Below, one piece after another: positions 50,036 through 58,793 of a DNA stretch of 64,000 nt. Made by a program: the position numbers and the translations under genes. The DNA comes from Rhyacichthys aspro (taxonomy: Eukaryota; Chordata; Actinopteri; Gobiiformes; Rhyacichthyidae), in assembly GCA_036850595.1 (NCBI GenBank), contig CM072152.1:124001-188000 (forward strand). The letters run 5' to 3'. The notes under the pieces were generated by a model. The model did no database searches and was not told the DNA's origin. It saw only the letters and a program-made list of their open reading frames with translations. Each line of letters opens with the position of its first letter. Position 1 is the stretch's first letter.

Positions 50036-50739
50036 AAAGAAGGTTTTAGAGGTCAGATAGGGTGATGAGTCTGAAGCTGGAAATTGAAGGTGTAATGTTC
50101 AATAGTGTCAGTTGTTATGCTCCACAAGTTCCACAAGGTTGCGAGCAAGAGGAGAAAGACACAATCTGGAGTGAGCTTGACGAAGTGATTTAGAGTATAC
50201 TTCTGGAAAGGAACCTAGAAGGATAGAGGTCAGTAGACCACAGAGGTGGACTGTATCTGTAGATGGTGTAATTTGAAAGAGATTAGCAATTGCTAAGTTT
50301 CACTTAAAAAATGACTTTGCCGACCTTGGAGGATTACAGTCTGGTTTGGTGAATCTAACGCTGCAGTACTCACCGGCCGATGGGAGCGGACACCTAGCTG
50401 AGAGCAAAAGACGCGGGCTGCTTTCCTTTTCCTCGAAGTGACTGATCTCTCGTATTAAACGAGTGGGTTATATTCCAGTCCATATTGATGGTTTTAAGAT
50501 CCGGATCCTTTTTTGTGGATGACAGGTGTGGATTATAACTTTGTTATACCCTAAGTGCAACTTTCAAATCTTCCTGTTTTGGGGCGACGTCACTCACTGG
50601 CGTCATCACAATCCGCCGGATAAAGAAAAACCCAGAGCTGGACTTTTCCACTAGGACTCGGATTCGGTCCTATTTTAAATCCTCTTCTCGTGGTGTTTAA
50701 TACTCAGCCGTTTGATTTTCAGTGTGGCTGGATATAGTG

Positions 50740-51300
50740 ATGGAGACAACGGGAAAAATCTGCTTGTTACTTGCTTCACTGCAGTTCTTATTTTCCCCAT
50801 GTGGTCATTATGGGAATTACTTGCGATGGAATGGCGACTCCAGTCCAGTGTTTACATTCACAGAGTTCCTACACCAGGGAACGTGTGGGTCTGACTGTGT
50901 GCTTAATATCCCCTTTTTTCCTCTGTCCTTGTCTACCTTATATAGTAAGTTGGACTCAATCTGTCCTCCTAGTGTCATGGCACTACATGAACACTTTCCC
51001 ATCACAATATTTTGTGGTGCTCTTTACATCAGACTTGAACGAAAAAGTTCTAATGAATCTTGTAGGAAACTGTTTAAACAAAAGTGTTCGATTTTACTTT
51101 TATTGTTGATGTCAGGAAATGTGCAGCCCAACCCAGGCCCAGACACCTTAGCCAGTTTTGACACCCCAGCTGACTTCAAAGAAAGATCTGGACTTGGTTT
51201 TTTACATTTCAATGTACGCAGTCTTGTCTCAAAAATGGATATGCTGCGTATCTGGGCACATTCCACGGATGCAGATGTCATTGTTTTATCTGAAACTTAG
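50740..51300 (+). CDS. LINE N-terminal frame with 2A-like motif and endonuclease start
   Basis: The frame codes for a hydrophobic N-terminus (METTGKICLLLASLQFLFSP), about 100 residues of no known domain, then SILLLLLMSGNVQPNPGP at about 51088-51141, then the first block of the endonuclease, LGFLHFNVRSLVSKMD, and VLSET where it stops (TAG, in place of the Trp of ETW). The motif NPGP with preceding hydrophobic leucines matches the 2A-like peptides known in CR1/L2-clade LINEs, which cause ribosome skipping between G and P. The two residues usually D and E are N and Q here, so activity is uncertain. The start at 50740 is chosen for its hydrophobic leader; 50722 is also possible. Confidence 0.8.
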   Translation: METTGKICLLLASLQFLFSPCGHYGNYLRWNGDSSPVFTFTEFLHQGTCGSDCVLNIPFFPLSLSTLYSKLDSICPPSVMALHEHFPITIFCGALYIRLERKSSNESCRKLFKQKCSILLLLLMSGNVQPNPGPDTLASFDTPADFKERSGLGFLHFNVRSLVSKMDMLRIWAHSTDADVIVLSET

Positions 51301-52271
51301 CTAAGTAGATCTGTGTCAGACAATGATATTAATATAAGTGGTTATAATGTTTTTAGAACTGACCAACCTAAACGTGGCGGGGGAATAGCAATTTTCGTTA
51401 AAAATAAATAGCTTCTTTCTAAATCAGTGGTGAAGCAGTTTGAGTTTTTATCCCTTAAGCTTGAGGTCTCAAAATCTCTTAGTTTAACAGTCATTGGTTG
51501 TTATAGACCACCATCAGCTGATAGTGGTGCTCTACCTGCTTTAATGGAGCTTCTCTCAGATGAAAGATTTAAAGAACTAATTGTCCTTGGTGATTTAAAT
51601 CTGAACTGGTTACAACCAGTCTCTGATGATTTTAGATCTTATTGTGACTCCTTGAATCTATTTCAAATTGTTGATAAACCAACAAGGCCTAATGTGAAAT
51701 ATCCTGAAAAATCACCTCTTTTAGATGTGATTTTAACTAATGCTCTGCATAAATACTCGAAAGCATTTATATTTGCAAATGACATCAGTGATCACTGTGT
51801 CATTGCAACAGTTAGAGCTGCAAAATTGCCTAAAGCTAAACCAAGGATTATTGTTAAGCGAGATATAAAACACTTTTCAGAACAGGGTTTTCTTCATGAT
51901 TTATTCCATATTGACTGGGAAAAAATGTACATTATTGCTGATGTAGAAAATGCTTGGAACTACTTTTATGAGGCCCTTAATAATATGATCAATAAACATG
52001 CTCCCTATAAGAAATACAGAATTAAAGGCCGCGAAAATGCTTGGTTCACTCCTAATTTATCAGATCTTCTTCATAATCGTGATCTTGCATGGGCTAAAGC
52101 CAGAAAAAGTATGTTGAATTCAGACTGGCAGGCCTTCAGACAGCTGCAAAATTCTTGTACTGTGACAATTAGAAAAGCCAAAGCTGAATACTACCTCTCT
52201 CAAACGTAAGAGAATTTGAGCAACCCACAACACACTATTAAATTGTTATCTGAAAACAACAGAGGTAATGG
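51301..52271 (+). pseudogene. LINE endonuclease domain and linker
   Basis: Continues the same frame through a TAG at 51409. It includes KRGGGIAIF, IGCYRPPSADSGALPAL, LIVLGDLNLNWLQPVSDDF (catalytic GDLN) and ANDISDHCVIATV (catalytic SDH), so the endonuclease blocks are intact apart from the two stops. The linker RKAKAEYYLSQT ends at a stop (52207); the reading then meets the 76-bp insert. Confidence 0.85.
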
Positions 52272-52347
52272 ACATAGGACTATGTTTTGATGTCATTTAA
52301 GTCCACCACCTGCAACCCACCGTGGCCTCTGTGCTTTTTCTGTGGTG
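52272..52347 (-). repeat. 76-bp perfect inverted repeat, right copy (inside LINE ORF)
   Basis: Same sequence as 49576-49651 in opposite orientation, placed between codons for YLSQT...LLSENNRGNGH and LPPCIVKNSQTITDKAKMLD of a LINE, where it does not belong. It carries stop codons in the LINE frame. Confidence 0.95.
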
Positions 52348-52349
52348 TA

Positions 52350-53969
52350 GGTAGTGCTTCCTCCGTGCATTGTGAAAAACTCACAAACCATTACTGACAA
52401 AGCAAAAATGCTTGATTGTTTTAATGAACATTTTATTTCTTCTGGATTTTTATTTGAATCTCTTAACCCGAATGCTGATTGTTCCTCTGCCCAACCTGTG
52501 ATTCATGTTCATCCAGGGCAAATTTTTAACTTTAAAACAGTTATGGTCAAGGAGTTCTAAAGCTCCTAGATACAACAAAAACGGCAGGTCCTGATAAGCT
52601 AGAGCCCTATTTCTTGAAGTTGGCTGCTGACATTATTGCTCCACCATTAGCATATATTTTTAATCTTTGTCTGACTACCAATGAAATTCCCAACATCTGG
52701 AAATCAGCTTATGTTCTACCATTGCTTAAAGGGGGAGATCCTACCATCTTAAACAACTATAGGCCTATTTCTAAAATTGTCTGTCCTGGCTAAGATTTTA
52801 GAATCCCTTGTAAGTGATCAACTGAAAGATTTTCTTGCTTGTCATAATGTTTTATCTGAGGTACAATCTGGTTTTCGGAAAATGCACAGTACAACATCTG
52901 CAGCACTTTAAGTTGTAAATGATTTTATTGAATGCATGGACAAGAAGCAACATTGTGCAGCTTTATTTGTTGACCTTTCAAAAGCATTTGACACTGTGGA
53001 CCACTCAGTACTGAAGCAAAGGCTGAGTAGTGCAGGACTTTCTGAACAAGCTGTCAGCTGGTTTGAGAAATTATCTTTCTGACAGGACCCAGTGCGTGCA
53101 GGCTGAGGGCCATATGTCTAGCCACCACAGGTGTGCCCCAAGGATCTGTCCTGGGGCCGTTGTGGTTTCTTTTTTATGTTAACAACATTGAACAAACTGT
53201 GTCAAATGCAAAATTTCATTTTTACGCTGATGACACTGTTCTATATTGTACTGGATCAACGCCTGACAAGGCACTCTTCCAGTTACAACAAGCTTTTACT
53301 TCCCTTCAGAATCATTTTTATCGTCTAAAATTAGTTTTAAATGCTGAGAAGACAAAATGTGTGTTCTTCTCAAACACTAAATCAAAGCCTGCCAATTTGC
53401 CTCTTGTTACTACATTACATGTATCACAAATAGAATGTGTTTCTAACTATAAATATCTGGGATTTTTAATTGATGAGTCCCTCTCCAAGACATTTAAGCA
53501 GTTGGCGAAAAGGTTGAAATTGAAGTTGGGTTTTTATTTTAGAATTAAATCTTGTCTTTCTTTTAAAGCCAAAAAGAGGCTAGTTTTAGCTACCTTTTTG
53601 CCAGTGCTTGATTTTGGTGATGTTTTGCACATGCATGCTTCATCTCAGAACTTACATGCTCTTGATACTGTTTACCATGGAGTGTTGAGGTTCATCACTA
53701 ACTTAAAAACCCTCACACATCACTGTCTGTTGTATGAAAGAGTTGGTTGGTCCTCTTTGTGTCTGCGCAGACTGAAACACTGGCATCTTCTTATTTATAA
53801 AACCATCTTAGGTTTGCTTCTGTGGTATTTGTCTGACTACATCCAACAGAGGAGATCAGCAGACCATCATCTCAGGTCACAGAGCCTCTTCTTGTTGTCT
53901 GTCCCCAGAGTCAGGACTAAGCTGGGAAAAAAGGCATTCAGTTTTTGCTGCACCTTTCTCCTGGAATGA
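52350..53969 (+). pseudogene. LINE reverse transcriptase domain
   Basis: Blocks in order: ITDKAKMLDCFNEHF, TAGPDKLEPYFLKLAADIIA, IPNIWKSAYVLPLLKGGDP, NNYRPIS, (frameshift about 52786) QSGFRKMHST, (stop at about 52909) ALFVDLSKAFDTVDHSVLKQ, (shift about 53080) GVPQGSVLGPLWFLFYVNN, FHFYADDTVLY with the YADD active site intact, and the C-terminal KYLGFLIDESLSKTF region. The last 278 codons (53133-53969) are open. Confidence 0.88.
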
Positions 53970-54306
53970 AATGCAATTAGACATGAAACTAAATGAACTG
54001 GTTTCACTAAATGTGTTTAGGAGATTATTAAATGTCTTGGAAGAAAAATCTTTGTGTTGCAGATGTTTTACCCGACAAACCTATTTTACAGATTTCTTAT
54101 TTGTGATTATTTTTGTGGGTTTTATTTGTTTTTATGTCTTGATCTGTTTGATGTTTTAGCATTTCAATGTTTTTACTGTATTGTGTCAAGGTTCTGAATG
54201 TCTATTATTGTTTGTTGTAACGTGTAAACGAGCTGCTGTCTTGGCCAGGACACTCTTGGAGAGATTTTTAATCTCAATGAGGTTCTCCTGGTTAAAAAAA
54301 AAAAAA

Positions 54307-55560
54307 GTAGTGGTAGGAGAGAGTGCAGCTAGAAAACATAAGATGGTGCTGTGTAAGATAACGCTGGTGGTGAGGAAGATGAAGAGAGCAAAGGCAGAGC
54401 AGAAGATAAAGGGGTGGAAGTTGAAAGAGGAAGAGTTCTGTGTGATTTTCAGGGAGGAGTCTAGACAGGCTTTATGTTGTCAGGAGGTGCAGATGACTGG
54501 ACTACTACAGCCAAGGTGATCAAGGATACAGATAGGAAGGTGCTAGGTGTGTCATCTGAAACGAGTAAAGTAGACACGGAGACTTGGTGGTGGAATGAGA
54601 AAGTTCAGGAAAGTATCCAGAGGAAGAGGTTAGCTATAGGAAAAAGTGGGACAGTGAGAGGACTGAGCAAAATAGACAGGATTATAGGGAGATGCAGTGC
54701 AAGGTTAAGATATAGGAGGCAAAGGGCAAACTGGAGGCTTCTGAGGACATGTTTGCAAGGTTAGATAGCAAGGAAGGTGAGATGGATTTGTACTGGTTGG
54801 TGAGGCAGAGGTGGGAAGGATGTGCAGAAGGTCAAAGTATTTTCAAGATAGAGATGGAAATGTGTTGACAGGTGACAAGAGGGTGAGGGAAAGATGGAAG
54901 GAGCAATTTGAGAAACTGATGAATAAGGAAAATAAAAGAGAGAGAAGCGTATTACAGACTATTATAGCAGGAGGTAGTAAGGATTAGCCAGGGTGAAGTT
55001 AGGAAGGCTTTGAAGAAGATCTAGAGTGGAAAGGCAGTTGGTCCCGATGACACGCCAGTGGAAGTATGGAAGTGTCTAGGAGAGATGGCACTAGAGCTTT
55101 TAACTTGGTTTTTCAACAAGGTCTTAGATACAGAGAGGATGCCTGAAGAAAGGAGAAGTGTTTTGTTGCTGATTTTTAAGAACAAGGGAGATGTACAGAG
55201 TTATGGAGGAAACAACTCTGGGATTAAGCTGATGAGCAATGTGATAAAAGAGTACCAGAAGTAATGAAAGGAAAGGTCTACAATAGATAAAGTTAGAGAG
55301 GCCAGACTGAGTGATTAGACCAGAGATGTTGTTTGGTTTGGAGACAGTAGCACTGAGGAAGAGACAGGTGGAAGAGTTAGAGGTAGCAGAGCTGAAGATG
55401 TTGAGGTTCTCTGGGAGTTACAAGGATGGATAGGATCAGGAATGTGTACATCAGACAGCACATGTACATTGTTTAGGAGATAGTTAGAGAGGCCAGGTTG
55501 AGATGTTGGATGGACATGTTCAGAGGAGAGATTGTGAATACATTGGTCAAAGGATGTTGA
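54307..55560 (+). pseudogene. RTE-like LINE fragment
   Basis: Scattered frames: TETWWWNEKVQESIQRKRLA, KSGTVRGLSK (diverged linker), then IWSGKAVGPDDTPVEVWKCL-like text and MALELLTWFFNKVLDTERMP, LLIFKNKGDVQSYGG and NSGIKLMSNVIK, the N-terminal blocks of RTE-clade reverse transcriptase. No catalytic YADD is recognisable, as the rest (55270-55560) is diverged. It abuts the poly-A of the preceding LINE, so the two are separate insertions. Confidence 0.7.
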
Positions 55561-55860
55561 GGTTAGAGCAAAGACTCACATTCTCCAAAGTTTATAATTT
55601 TTCTCTGTGATTAATACACCTGATTTATGAGGCAATCCACAACAAATCAGACGACCAATGCCAGTTTATGCTAAAGTGGTTGAGCAGAGCCTGTGGAATT
55701 GTTTGGATATGGGAATTGAATGATGGCATGGGAAACGTAGATCTCTGTGTGAAAATATTTGGTAATATCAGTAAAAATATATTCTTGCATTGCATTGTTT
55801 AAGACTGTCAGTTTCACAAAGCATTTGTGACAGTGAATAATTGTGGGGTTTTTTTTACAG

Positions 55861-55941
55861 CTGGACAACCCAGATGAACAGGCAGCTCAGATCAGGAGAG
55901 AGCTGGATGGACGGCTGCAGATGGCAGATCAAATCACTCGG
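55861..55941 (+). CDS. cadps: CADPS coding exon (second in window)
   Basis: An 81-bp exon codes for 27 residues, LDNPDEQAAQIRRELDGRL then QMADQITR, which directly continue the previous exon in vertebrate CADPS. It is preceded by a T-rich tract ending ttttttacag and followed by GTAAAG. Both boundaries are phase 0. It lies 30.5 kb downstream of the preceding exon, the gap being filled with transposons, and only 99 bp from the next exon. Confidence 0.93.
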
Positions 55942-56040
55942 GTAAAGGCCAGTGCAGAAAGAAGCACACAGACTTTTTTTTCTTTCAAAGCAGTACATTT
56001 TGAATAGATGTAAATTCATATTGTGTTTGTCTGTTGTTAG

Positions 56041-56277
56041 CATGGTGGAAGGTTTCCCAGGTTTTGTTCCAGAGAAATGGAGGCGATGTACATTGAGGAG
56101 CTTCGGTCCTCTGTTAACCTGCTCATGGCCAACCTGGAGAGCATGCCTGTGTCTAAGGGAGGAGAGTTTAAACTGCAGAAACTGAAGCGAGGACACAACA
56201 CCTCCATCATGGATATGGGCCAGGAGGATGAGAACACACTGTCCAAATCTGACGTGGTGTTATCCTTCACTCTAGAG
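56041..56277 (+). CDS. cadps: CADPS coding exon (third in window)
   Basis: This 237-bp exon (79 codons, phase 0 at both ends) codes for the segment with MYIEELRSSVNLLMANLESM, VSKGGEFKLQKLKRG and LSKSDVVLSFTLE, immediately N-terminal to the C2 domain of CAPS proteins. The acceptor is ...gttag (AG 56039-56040) and the donor is GTACGT (56278). GGEFKLQKLKR without an extra proline favours CADPS over CADPS2. The first residues (HGGRFPRFCSRE) differ from what I recall of the mammalian exon start: one extra residue before FP, and C in a position usually V. That is either a real fish difference or a small sequence change. Confidence 0.91.
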
Positions 56278-57472
56278 GTACGTACTCCGACCAACTTAGA
56301 CAGTTACACATGAGAAACCATCTGTGGTTAAGGAAAAGATTCAGAAGTCTCCAATTACTTGTCTGCATCAAGCAAAGAAAACTGAAGTGGTTGATCAAAC
56401 TGGCAAGGATTATTGTGATTAGTGAAGAAAAATTGTGGTCAAATCGGATTTGTGATTAAACATTTATTGAAATCATGTGCTACACAAACATTGCCGGGGC
56501 TATATTTAAAGCTGTATTTACTGACATTTTCTTTGGTGATGTTCCCAACCCCTACTGAAAGTAAGAGCATTTCCACACTGATAAAATGACTGCTGATGGT
56601 TCATCTGGTAGAGCTCACCTAGTTTATATGTCCATTCCCTCATTTACTCATTTACAGTAGAGATTGAACTGTCAACTTTCCGGTTAACGGTTGACCCACT
56701 ACTTCTCTTAATAATCCCTTTTCACTCAAGTCTCTGGAGGATATCTGAAGAAATGCTGCCACTTTCTCTTGACACATGCACCGAGAGTCTGTCTGCAGCA
56801 TTAATCTTCATACGTGTCAGGAGATGGTCTGGGTGGTGTTACCAAGCAGAGGGGGGAACGCAGAGCATGTTGATGCGGGGTATGAAGTGTCCCTAGTTTA
56901 CATATATAATGGTTAACATATCCCTAAATTGCAAAGTAATGTACAGAAAAGTTGCATGCAGAGTCTCTCTCTCAATTTAAACAACACATCCACTGCCTAA
57001 GCTTCTCGACCGGTGGTACCAGCAGCTTTCCTCAGAACTCTGACAGTTCTCTACTTGAAATTACTCTACGTACAGGCTGAGCAGAGTCAGGCAGTTGCAA
57101 GTGTGGCCTATATATCAGTGTGTGAGGGGTAGACTGTTACCAAGCTTGATTAAAAAAGTGGATCAAAGCTCTACACCGACACATGCACAACTGTCATGGC
57201 GCATTTTGGATTTATTGCACAGATGAGCAGTGAGTTGTAGGTCTCCACAGTATACCACAAAGTTATTGTTATTATAGTATGAACAGCTGCAATGTTCATT
57301 TCCATATGTAAAGGTCCATGGATAGACTGTGCAGCCTTATTAGGGGTTGATTATGGAGCACAGTGCAACACACAGACTGTCCTTTCATGAGCATGCTTAT
57401 GTCAAATAATAAATGACTTCATTACACACCGTAATGTTATTATTTGAAGTTCTAAATTTGTGTTCTCTGCAG
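56278..57472. other. CADPS intron without recognised repeat
   Basis: A 1.2-kb intron between two CADPS exons. No transposon ends or coding similarity seen. Confidence 0.5.
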
Positions 57473-57594
57473 GTGGTCATCATGGAGGTCCTGGGCCTGA
57501 AGTCCCTTGCTCCTAATCGAATAGTTTACTGCACTATGGAGGTGGAGGGAGGACATAAGCTGCAGACAGACCAGGCCGAGGCATCCAAGCCAAT
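57473..57594 (+). CDS. cadps: CADPS coding exon (fourth in window), start of C2 domain
   Basis: Codes for VVIMEVLGLKSLAPNRIVYC then TMEVEGGHKLQTDQAEASKP, the first strands of the CAPS C2 domain, which contributes to membrane and calcium-related functions. The acceptor is ctctgcag (AG 57471-57472). The donor is taken as the strong GTACGT at 57595, giving phase 2 (122 bp). A second GT four bases on (57599) would instead add MY and give phase 0, but fits the donor consensus less well. EGGHKLQ resembles the EGGEKLQ of CADPS. The following exon, which should complete the C2 domain, is beyond the right edge of the window. Confidence 0.9.
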
Positions 57595-58105
57595 GTACGT
57601 AAACTGCAACTACAACACACACTAGGTACTTCAAAGTGCAAAATGGGAAAAAAGAGTAAAGTAATAACACAGGTATTTATTTCTTGGAGTCAGAAGCATG
57701 TTTTGTGTAAAGCAGTTGAAGCTTAGCTTAGTGAAAACTCTGTTATTAATAAAGTAATGATAAAAGCATCCCCTAGAGTAATCTCATGACACGTGCTACA
57801 TTTCTCCATTTGGCTAGTGTAGCTCTCACTGGTCTGTCTTCTAGAGCACAATTCATTCCATAATGCCAAACACAATGTTGTTTTTTTTCTGCACTTCATC
57901 TCCTGATGCACACTGCCCCCTGTTGGAAATAGGTGGGTCTGTGCCTTGAAGTTGTCTTTGTCATATTATTCACAGACACATTGACACATTTAACCCTCCT
58001 GTAATGTTGTGGGTCAAACGGCCCTGTTTTAAACTTTTAACATATAAAAAATATATTTCTGGGGCATGACACCTTTGCTGCTTGGCTTTATTATGGTTAT
58101 AAACA
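57595..58105. other. CADPS intron, unassigned
   Basis: Nothing recognised apart from the donor site at 57595. Confidence 0.45.
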
Positions 58106-58217
58106 TATAACTGGGGTGCACAGTGGCAGGGTAGTTAGCACTCCTGCCTCACAGCAAGAAGGTCATGTGTTTTGGCCTCTCTGTGAGGAGTCTGCATGTC
58201 CTCCCCATATAACCCTG
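58106..58217 (+). repeat. SINE-like fish repeat, cut by EnSpm element 2
   Basis: GGTAGTTAGCACTCCTGCCT then CACAGCAAGAAGGTC and the CTGCATGTCCTCCCC block match a very common teleost repeat. Its right half is missing because the EnSpm element begins at 58218. Confidence 0.6.
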
Positions 58218-58370
58218 CACAGCAAAATTGACAGAGTATATATAACACTTTAAGAGTACATTGTACTCCAACTTTGGTGTGTATTTGGGTCCAAATAGTC
58301 AGAGTACATTCAACACTGTCCTCAGAGTTATTTATCAACACTAAACTTTACTCTCAATAGGATGCAATAG

Positions 58371-58590
58371 AGTAAAATTCCAATAAAAGTCAGTGTTGTT
58401 TGGACACTACAAAGAGTAAAAATACAATCTAAAATAGTGTTGTTAGGACACTGCAAAGAGTAAAAATAAAATCTAAAATAGTGTTGTTAGGACACTGTAA
58501 AGAGTAAAAATAAAATCTAAAATAGTGTTGTTAGGACACTGTAAAGAGTAAAAATACAATCTAACTTAGTGTTGTTAGGACACTGCAAAA
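58371..58590. repeat. 44-bp tandem repeat, about five copies, EnSpm element 2
   Basis: Each unit holds AGAGTAAAAATAAAATCTA then AAATAGTGTTGTTAGGACAC (with T/C variants). It lies next to the left end and carries the AGAGTA and GTGTTG motifs, so it probably grew by tandem copying of transposase-binding DNA. Confidence 0.85.
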
Positions 58591-58793
58591 ACCAAACATA
58601 CAATACAACAAGACCTTAAAAAAACACAGTGACAGTTTAAATTATGTCAACCTCACTTTTTATTTAGCATCACAGTTTCTAGCCAATTGCAACTTCATTA
58701 CATGGTACACACAATGTCTGAAGACAAAGTAAGCAGGTAGGTTAACTGTTTAGCAAACTAGGAACATTGACCATAATAGAGGTTACAAATGTC

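Larger units (their letters stand above)
50565..54306 (+). mobile_element. CR1/L2-type LINE, nearly full length but inactive
   Basis: A 5' region (from about 50565) leads into an N-terminal frame with a 2A-like motif, an APE-type endonuclease, a reverse transcriptase with intact YADD, and a 3' end AATCTCAATGAGGTTCTCCT with GGTTAAAAAAA, the usual CR1/L2-like fish tail, at 54270-54306. The frame is broken by two stops in the endonuclease (51298, 51409), a 76-bp foreign insert (52272), a frameshift near 52786, a stop near 52909 and a shift near 53080. Confidence 0.85.

Noticed and set aside
58371..58590. CRISPR-like array of 44-bp units
   Set aside because: The units are directly contiguous without spacers, lie in a eukaryotic transposon end, and are better explained as subterminal tandem repeats.
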